Shown: one piece after another, positions 7,447-13,187 of the stretch | Numbering within the stretch: position 1 is the first letter of the stretch | How the letters are laid out: each line of letters opens with the position of its first letter | Origin: Pirellulales bacterium | GTDB taxonomy: Bacteria; Planctomycetota; Planctomycetia; Pirellulales; JAICIG01 | Length of the DNA stretch: 13,187 nt | Direction of reading: 5' to 3' | NCBI GenBank assembly: GCA_025924495.1 | Contig: JAICIG010000214.1 | Coordinates: 1 to 13,187, forward strand | Position numbers and translations under genes: made by a program | The notes under the pieces: model-generated | Seen by the model: the letters and a program-made list of their open reading frames with translations, nothing else | Database searches by the model: none | What the model was told of the DNA's origin: nothing

Positions 7447-7464
7447 GTAAGCCGACAGGCTTGC
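7447..7464 (-). other. Hairpin in the hslV leader
   Basis: AAGCC (7449-7453) pairs with GGCTT (7458-7462) around a GACA loop, extended by one G-T wobble and one G-C pair to a 7-base-pair stem. It lies just upstream of the hslV ribosome binding site (7438-7441), so it would form in the hslV mRNA leader. It could affect translation or message stability, or be a copy of a genome-wide extragenic palindrome. No second copy is visible in the window. Confidence 0.35.
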
Positions 7465-7554
7465 GACGAACTATTTCGGAATACCTTCGGAAGCATGTCG
7501 CGATAAAAAACAGTCGCGGCGCTTACAGAACGGTTCGCCTAGCGGCGCTGTCGT

Positions 7555-7576
7555 ACGGAATCTGGCGGAATTCCGT
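7555..7576. other. Intergenic inverted repeat
   Basis: ACGGAAT (7555-7561) and ATTCCGT (7570-7576) form a 7-base perfect inverted repeat with an 8-base spacer. It lies in the divergent hslV/metal-ATPase intergenic region, about 110 bases before the ATPase start. It could be a protein binding site or an mRNA hairpin; no T-run follows. This intergenic stretch (7434-7685) holds no gene that I can support. Confidence 0.25.
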
Positions 7577-7620
7577 CCGTATTCTGGTCGAAAGGGGCTA
7601 ATCGTGCCAGTGGCTACTGC

Positions 7621-7638
7621 GGGCGCTTGCAATTGCCC
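7621..7638 (+). promoter_or_regulatory. Imperfect dyad next to -10, candidate metal-sensor operator
   Basis: GGGCGCTTGCAATTGCCC matches its own reverse complement at 14 of 18 positions, with GGGC/GCCC arms and a central TTGCAA. It ends exactly where the TATAAT begins, so it occupies the spacer region in which MerR-family metal sensors (ZntR, CadR types) bind. No metal-responsive regulator gene is in the window, and the operator role is inferred from position and from the gene it controls. Confidence 0.35.
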
Positions 7639-7644
7639 TATAAT
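7639..7644 (+). promoter_or_regulatory. Probable -10 box of the metal ATPase gene
   Basis: A perfect TATAAT in GC-rich surroundings, 41 bases before the GTG start. Transcription would begin near 7651. No good -35 hexamer is seen at 16-18 bases spacing (the region around 7611-7621 reads TGGCTACTGCG), which would fit an activator-dependent promoter. Confidence 0.5.
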
Positions 7645-7685
7645 TCCCGCGTGCTCAATGTTTCGGTTCCTTTTCTCCTGCTGAT

Positions 7686-9881
7686 GTGGTCCCCTTGCAG
7701 CCAACCTCCGCAATTTTCGAGATTCCCGCGTTAGACTGCCCAGAGGAGTTGTCGGTTATCCGCAAGGGATTAAGCCGAGTCGAGGGCGTCGGCGAGTTCT
7801 ACCCGGATTATCTTAACCGCCGCCTGCGCATCGAGTTCGATGCGGATCGGATCGACGCTGGCCGAGTCGCGAGCAGCATCCAGGAGATCGGCTTCTCGGC
7901 GCATTGGCTAACCTCGGCCAATGCCCCGGAAGGCGCCGCCAGCCAGCGCCGGGTCGCGGGCGTACGCTGGACGACGATCGTCGGCGGTCTGCTCTTATCG
8001 GCGGCGTTTGCGGCCGAATGGACGCCAGCCGTTCCGCCGGCATGGAGCGCGGCCTTGGCGATCCTGTCGGCCCTAACGGCAGGGTTGAGCGTGGCGCGAG
8101 CCGCCTGGCGAGCCGTGCGCGTCGGCGCGCTCGACATGAACGCGTTGATGACTTTAGCCGCGATCGGCGCCATCGTGACGGGAGATTACTTCGAAGCCGC
8201 AACGGCGATGTTCCTGTTCGGCGTCTCGCTGTGGCTGGAAAGCTTTAGCTTGGCCAGAGCGCGACGCGCGGTGCGTTCGCTCCTTGAGCTGACGCCGCAA
8301 ATGGCGCATCGCTTTGAGCAAGGAGAGGTGCGCGATGTGGCCGCGGCTAGCCTGCAGCCGGGCGATCGCGTGTTGATCAAGCCGGGCGAGCGCCTGCCTG
8401 TTGATGGGCGCGTTGAGCAAGGGGAGTCAACCGTCAACCAGGCGCCGATTACGGGCGAAAGCCTGCCGGTCGATAAATCGCCCGGCGATTCCGTCTTTGC
8501 CGGCACGATCAATGGCGAAGGAGCCCTCGAGGTCACCGCAGAACGCACCGGCGATCAAAGCACGCTGGCGCAGATTGCGCGGCTGGTCGATCAGGCTCAG
8601 CAATCGCGTTCGCCGACTGAGCGCTTCGTCGATCGTTTCGCGCGACGCTATACGCCGGCGGTGATTGCGCTGGCCATCGCCATCGCGGTCTTTCCGCCCC
8701 TGCTGGCACACTTTGGCGTCGGCTGGGCGAGCGGCTATAGCGCCGGCCAATGGCTGCACCGCGGTTTGGTGCTGCTGGTCATCGCTTGTCCCTGCGCCCT
8801 GGTTATTTCGACGCCAGTAACAATTGTCTGCGGCCTGCACTTCGGCGCCAGGCGCGGCTTATTGATCAAAGGCGGCCAATTCTTGGAGCGTGCCGGCCAG
8901 GTCGATTGCATCGCGTTCGATAAGACGGGCACTCTGACCAGCGGCAAGCTTGAAGTTTTGGCCGTGATCAGCGCTTCCGGCAGTTCGGCCGACGAAGTCT
9001 TGCGCGTGGCGGCTGCGCTGGAGAGCAGGAGCGAACATCCGGTGGCTCAGGCGATCGCGTCGGCCGCAAAAGACAGAGGACTGTCTTGGAATGAGCCCGA
9101 GCAGGTGACGGCATTGCGAGGCGTCGGCATCGAAGGCCGGTACGGAGGCCAGCTCTTTTATGTCGGCAGCCCTCGGCTATTTCGCGAGCGCGGGCTGCCC
9201 GGCGCACCGAGCGACGGGCAGTTTCCGCCCGAGTTGCTTGCGCAATGGCCCTCGGAGCTGCCCCAAGACACGGCGGCCACATTTGCCTTGGTGGGCTCGC
9301 AGGAGCGGTTACTCGGCGGCGTATTGTTGGTGGACCGTTTGCGCCCCAATGCAGCCGAGGCGATCGCCCAATTGCGGCGATTGGGAGTGCAACAAGCCAT
9401 CATGCTTACCGGCGACCGTCAGACGGTCGCCAAGGACATCGCCGCGAAGCTGAGCGTCGATGAGTTGCATGCCGACCTGTTGCCAGCGGACAAAGTGGCA
9501 GTCGTGAAGCGTCTGGCCGCTCAGCATCCTCGGCTCGCCATGGTAGGCGATGGCGTGAACGACGCTCCAGCGTTGGCCGCCGCTTCCATCGGCATCGCTT
9601 TCGGGTCGGATGCCAGCGATACGGCCTTGGAAACAGCCGACGTCGTCGTGATGTTTCCTCAACTGCACAAGATTGGCGAGTTGCTGCAGTTGGGGCGGCG
9701 CTGCCGACGCATCCTGAGCCAGAACATCGCCATCGCGCTGGCCATCAAGGCGGCAGTGCTGCTGCTGGCAGTCGTTGGTCCCGAAAACCTGGCGAAACTT
9801 TGGTTGGCGGTGGCCGCCGACGTGGGCGCTAGCTTGATCGTCATTTTTAACGGGATGCGGCTGGCCGGCAAAGGCGAGTAA
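7686..9881 (+). CDS. P1B-type ATPase, Zn2+/Cd2+/Pb2+ exporter (ZntA/CadA-like)
   Basis: Inner-membrane pump that exports divalent soft metals using ATP. It has 731 residues, almost the length of E. coli ZntA (732). Order of parts: an N-terminal HMA-like domain (10-72) with DCPEE (17-21) in place of the usual GMxCxxC; the first membrane segments (about 95-210); the actuator motif TGES (256-259); the transport-site CPC (368-370); the phosphorylation motif DKTGTLT (412-418); SEHPVAQA with His451-Pro452; GDGVNDAP (621-628); and the last two membrane segments, with Lys688 and Asp712 at the positions that define the P1B-2 (Zn/Cd/Pb) subgroup. The start is GTG 7686; TTG 7695 is an alternative, and neither has a clear ribosome binding site. 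It is preceded by TATAAT and a dyad. Cobalt or another divalent metal cannot be ruled out from sequence. Confidence 0.95.
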   Translation: MVPLQPTSAIFEIPALDCPEELSVIRKGLSRVEGVGEFYPDYLNRRLRIEFDADRIDAGRVASSIQEIGFSAHWLTSANAPEGAASQRRVAGVRWTTIVGGLLLSAAFAAEWTPAVPPAWSAALAILSALTAGLSVARAAWRAVRVGALDMNALMTLAAIGAIVTGDYFEAATAMFLFGVSLWLESFSLARARRAVRSLLELTPQMAHRFEQGEVRDVAAASLQPGDRVLIKPGERLPVDGRVEQGESTVNQAPITGESLPVDKSPGDSVFAGTINGEGALEVTAERTGDQSTLAQIARLVDQAQQSRSPTERFVDRFARRYTPAVIALAIAIAVFPPLLAHFGVGWASGYSAGQWLHRGLVLLVIACPCALVISTPVTIVCGLHFGARRGLLIKGGQFLERAGQVDCIAFDKTGTLTSGKLEVLAVISASGSSADEVLRVAAALESRSEHPVAQAIASAAKDRGLSWNEPEQVTALRGVGIEGRYGGQLFYVGSPRLFRERGLPGAPSDGQFPPELLAQWPSELPQDTAATFALVGSQERLLGGVLLVDRLRPNAAEAIAQLRRLGVQQAIMLTGDRQTVAKDIAAKLSVDELHADLLPADKVAVVKRLAAQHPRLAMVGDGVNDAPALAAASIGIAFGSDASDTALETADVVVMFPQLHKIGELLQLGRRCRRILSQNIAIALAIKAAVLLLAVVGPENLAKLWLAVAADVGASLIVIFNGMRLAGKGE

Positions 9882-10025
9882 CCCGTCGAACATTGCGTCG
9901 AGGTCGGTCTCGCCTGTTTCAAGCTGCCGCGCTATTTGGCCAGACGATTGGCATCGGCCAACGGGCCGCATTCGGCCGCCGGCCGCAGCGCTTCCCGTAA
10001 GGAAAATTTCCGGTATGCTTGTGCC

Positions 10026-10637
10026 ATGACCGATTCCGATTCTTCCGCGCCGCAAGTCCCGTCGTTGCCTCGCAGCCCCGAGCTGATGTCGGCCAGCGAT
10101 ACTGCGCTGCTGGTCGTCGACGTGCAGGGCAAATTAGTATCGCTGGTTCCCGGCCATGCACGGCTGGTGTGGAATATTCGCCGCCTGCTCGACGGGGCGA
10201 AGTTGCTCGGCGTGCCTGCTGCGGCCACCGAGCAATATCCCCAAGGGCTGGGCCCGACGACGCCTGAGTTAGCCTCGCGGTTGGGGCCGATTCCCGCCAA
10301 GCGACGGTTCAGTTGCGGCGAATGTGCGAGCATTTTTGCCGATTGGGATCGGCGCGGCGTATTCAAGGTGCTGGTCGTTGGCATCGAGGCGCACGTTTGC
10401 GTGCAGCAGACCGTGCTCGATCTGTTGGCCGCCGGACGCCGCGTGTACCTAGCCGTCGACGCGGTCGGCTCGCGTTACGACATTGATTACCAGACCGCAT
10501 TGCGACGCATGGAGTCGGCGGGCGCTACGTTAACGACCACGGAAGCGGCGTTATTCGAATGGTGCGAAGTGTCCGGCACGCCCGCGTTCAAGGAAATCAG
10601 CCGTCTCGTGCGAGAGCCGGCCCCGGCTGACGCTTAG
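10026..10637 (+). CDS. Isochorismatase-family cysteine hydrolase
   Basis: A 203-residue cytoplasmic hydrolase of the isochorismatase/nicotinamidase-like fold. The catalytic triad is intact: Asp32 in [10 protein letters not shown], Lys92 in [11 protein letters not shown], and the nucleophile Cys125 in [13 protein letters not shown]. The stretch [15 protein letters not shown] resembles YcaC-type members, whose substrates are mostly unknown, so a substrate cannot be named. The ATG at 10026 starts just before the family's N-terminal strand; an open frame back to 9936 adds 30 residues with no family similarity. A TATGCT at 10014-10019 could be a -10 box for a very short leader, but no clear -35 is present. 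The 144 bases upstream, back to the ATPase stop, show nothing else that I can support. A small hairpin follows the stop. Confidence 0.92.
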   Translation: MTDSDSSAPQVPSLPRSPELMSASDTALLVVDVQGKLVSLVPGHARLVWNIRRLLDGAKLLGVPAAATEQYPQGLGPTTPELASRLGPIPAKRRFSCGECASIFADWDRRGVFKVLVVGIEAHVCVQQTVLDLLAAGRRVYLAVDAVGSRYDIDYQTALRRMESAGATLTTTEAALFEWCEVSGTPAFKEISRLVREPAPADA

Positions 10638-10640
10638 GCG

Positions 10641-10665
10641 TGGCGTTCGGCTCGCCAATTCTTTT
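10641..10665 (+). terminator. Weak candidate terminator after the isochorismatase-like gene
   Basis: TGGCG (10641-10645) pairs with CGCCA (10653-10657) around a 7-base loop and is followed by ATTCTTTT. The stem is short and the T-run is interrupted by a C, so termination would be partial at best. It starts 4 bases after the stop codon. Confidence 0.3.
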
Positions 10666-10692
10666 CATCCTCACCTCGAACTTGCGTGCCTT

Positions 10693-11880
<1,188 letters not shown>

Positions 11881-11895
11881 ACGCGGACCGAGATT

Positions 11896-11917
11896 GCCAA
11901 GCGGCGCGCCGCTTGGC
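11896..11917. terminator. Perfect 22-base palindrome between convergent genes
   Basis: The arm GCCAAGCGGCG is followed directly by its exact reverse complement. As RNA it would give a 9-base-pair stem with a CGCG loop on either strand. It lies 16 bases after the aminotransferase stop and 12 bases from the stop of the convergent hydrolase gene, a good place for a bidirectional terminator. Neither side has a T-run, so it may act as a 3' stabilising hairpin or Rho-linked stop. Confidence 0.55.
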
Positions 11918-11928
11918 CAGCGTCCCGC

Positions 11929-12963
11929 TCATTGCCGGCTTTTTAAAATCTGCGGACCATACAGCCGGGCGAGCGTTTGCGCCACGACTGCGGCCAGATA
12001 TGCATCGCCGCGAGCGTTCGGGTGCAGACCGTCGTCGCTCAAGTAAGGTCCGCCCGTCCAGAGCCCCGGCGGACAATCCGGACTCCAGAGCACCAGTTGG
12101 CGGATGGCCGAGTCGGAAATCAATTCCAGGTCGTACTCGCGAGCCAACTCGCGTTCGAGGCCGGCAAAAGGATCGACGATGAAGCCTCGCGGGATTTCCA
12201 TCAAGACCACTTCCGCGCCGCACTCGCGGGCAGCGACGATCAAGCGTATCAGGTTGCCTTTGACTTCGGCGCGGCTTTTTGTCGGGAGCCAGCTGCCGTC
12301 TTTCAAATAGTCGTGGCCGCCTAGCTCGATGACCACCGCTTGCGGACGCGCCGCCAGTAGCGCCGGCAACTGCTTGAGCGCTTCGCCTGAAGTGACTCCC
12401 GGCTGCCCGAGATTCTCGACCGGAACGCTCAGCAGCCGGGCAAGATCTTTTGGGTAGCCGCGCCGCGGCGGATAAGACGTCAAACTGTCGCCGATACAGA
12501 CCACCGGGCGCGCGTCGACCGGCGAAACCAAGTGGTTGGCGTGCACGGAACGATGCCAATCCCACGCAGCGGCCGCCCATGCCAGCCAGATGATCGCCAG
12601 TAATGCCGCGTTCATGCGCCGCGGGACATTGGCGATCGTTGGGCGCCGCCAGTATTCGGCGCCGATGGCCAAAACCATCGCAGCGACAACCGCGACGATG
12701 CCCGGCGGCCAGCCGACGCGCTTTATGACCAGCACGCCCAGGCAGACGACGAGCGGCTGCCAAGCGCTCCGTCCGTGCATGATCCTGTACGAATACCAAA
12801 ACAACCACGCCGCGATCATCGCGGGAATCACGCTGGGGAATGCCAACAGCGAGCTTAGCACCAGCGACAGCCCTGCAAGCAATTGCGCCGCCCGCGCGCC
12901 AGCCGCCACGATGCGGCGGAGCGTCAAACTACCGGCCAATCGTTCGGAGGTTGGCTCGCTCAC
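11929..12963 (-). CDS. Membrane-anchored SGNH/GDSL-type hydrolase
   Basis: A 344-residue protein with an N-terminal membrane part and a C-terminal SGNH/GDSL esterase-like domain. Hydrophobic segments lie near 26-42, 44-59, 70-80, 88-104 and 118-134, giving four or five membrane passes. The hydrolase domain is about 152-340: block I VCIGDSLTSYP with the nucleophile Ser160, block II NLGQPGVTSGE, block III IELGGHDYL, and block V DDGLHPN with Asp311 and His314. In block III the asparagine that gives the family its N is His217 (GGHD, compared with GGND in E. coli TesA). The GTG start at 12963 has no strong ribosome binding site. The domain probably faces the periplasm and may act on an acyl or acetyl ester in lipid, glycan or peptidoglycan; the substrate is unknown. 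It is convergent with the aminotransferase gene. Confidence 0.88.
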   Translation of the reverse strand: MSEPTSERLAGSLTLRRIVAAGARAAQLLAGLSLVLSSLLAFPSVIPAMIAAWLFWYSYRIMHGRSAWQPLVVCLGVLVIKRVGWPPGIVAVVAAMVLAIGAEYWRRPTIANVPRRMNAALLAIIWLAWAAAAWDWHRSVHANHLVSPVDARPVVCIGDSLTSYPPRRGYPKDLARLLSVPVENLGQPGVTSGEALKQLPALLAARPQAVVIELGGHDYLKDGSWLPTKSRAEVKGNLIRLIVAARECGAEVVLMEIPRGFIVDPFAGLERELAREYDLELISDSAIRQLVLWSPDCPPGLWTGGPYLSDDGLHPNARGDAYLAAVVAQTLARLYGPQILKSRQ

Positions 12964-13020
12964 AGGAACCCGGGTAGTTATGGGACGTAGGATGCGGCGA
13001 TCTTACCAGCTTTTTGCGGC

Positions 13021-13040
13021 GAGGCGGTGTAAACCGCTTC
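13021..13040. other. Short hairpin upstream of the SGNH-type hydrolase gene
   Basis: GAGGCGGT (13021-13028) pairs with ACCGCTTC (13033-13040), with one G-T wobble, around a GTAA loop, which on the + strand is a GNRA tetraloop. It lies 58 bases upstream of the GTG of the - strand hydrolase gene and may sit in its leader. No T-run is on either side. Function is unknown. Confidence 0.3.
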
Positions 13041-13187
13041 GGGATAAATCGTTCCGTCGATTTTGGTCGCGGGCAATGGAACTTACCTAGTTTATCTTGT
13101 GTTTTTTTGATTAGAGTAGTATTAAGAATTGATGAGGTTGCGCTCCTGCGGCGGCGATTGGTCTTTGTCATCATCGGCGGCGCGATC
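13041..13187. other. AT-rich intergenic end of window
   Basis: From about 13085 to 13135 the base composition becomes clearly AT-rich (a run of seven T at 13102-13108, then ATTAGAGTAGTATTAAGAATT), unlike the rest of the window. This is typical of a promoter region for the leftward hydrolase gene, for a rightward gene beyond the edge, or for both. A + strand frame from TTG 13107 stays open to the edge and ends in a basic plus hydrophobic stretch (LLRRRLVFVIIGGAI), which could be the N-terminus of an exported or membrane protein. With only 27 codons I do not call it a gene. Confidence 0.35.

Noticed and set aside
7475..7492. A TTCGGAA direct repeat at 7475 and 7486
   Set aside because: Two 7-base copies 11 bases apart are too little to call an operator or iteron.
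7434..7496. An N-terminal extension of HslV
   Set aside because: It includes the hairpin and ribosome binding site of the ATG start and shows no similarity to HslV.
9936..10025. A 30-residue N-terminal extension of the isochorismatase-like protein
   Set aside because: No family similarity or start signal; the ATG at 10026 gives the normal family N-terminus.
9309..10055. A - strand open frame reaching into the gap between the ATPase and the isochorismatase-like gene
   Set aside because: Most of it is antisense to the ATPase. The part in the gap has no start signal or family similarity.

Overview
The window looks like a chromosomal segment from a GC-rich planctomycete, probably Pirellulales-like. 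The clues are an N-terminal LEQR/LEPR-type motif on a large low-complexity protein, HtrA-like proteins in tandem with PDZ domains, and a mostly housekeeping gene set with wide intergenic spacing. This placement is inference from gene content, not from a marker gene. No rRNA, tRNA, CRISPR array, insertion sequence or phage gene was seen.

Left part (1-4193, + strand): a probable co-directional cluster. It opens with the C-terminal end of a protein that starts outside the window. Next come two exported HtrA/DegP-like proteins (502-1569 and 1664-3664) and then tsaE, which makes the ATPase of tRNA t6A synthesis. Both HtrA-like proteins keep the fold landmarks and PDZ domains, but all three catalytic triad positions are substituted. 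The second one also carries an alpha/beta-hydrolase-like C-terminal domain in which the nucleophile serine is replaced by glutamate. They read as pseudoenzymes, perhaps binding or scaffold proteins of the cell envelope.

Middle part (4201-7433): a near-consensus sigma-54 promoter sits between tsaE and a 428-residue protein of unknown function (4334-5620). The 3' end of that gene runs 55 bases into the convergent hslU. hslV and hslU (- strand) form a two-gene operon with a 13-base overlap and encode the HslVU ATP-dependent protease.

Right part (7434-13187): the intergenic region upstream of hslV holds hairpins and, facing the other way, a perfect TATAAT with an imperfect dyad directly upstream of it. 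This serves a P1B-type Zn/Cd/Pb exporter (7686-9881). After it come an isochorismatase-family hydrolase (10026-10637) and an alanine/serine-glyoxylate-type class V aminotransferase (10693-11880), both on the + strand. A perfect 22-base palindrome separates the aminotransferase from a convergent membrane-anchored SGNH/GDSL-type hydrolase (11929-12963, - strand), whose block III asparagine is replaced by histidine. The last 224 bases are mostly non-coding, with an AT-rich stretch.

The best candidates for something undescribed are the paired HtrA pseudoproteases next to tsaE, and the sigma-54-preceded LEQR protein whose end is encoded antisense to hslU.
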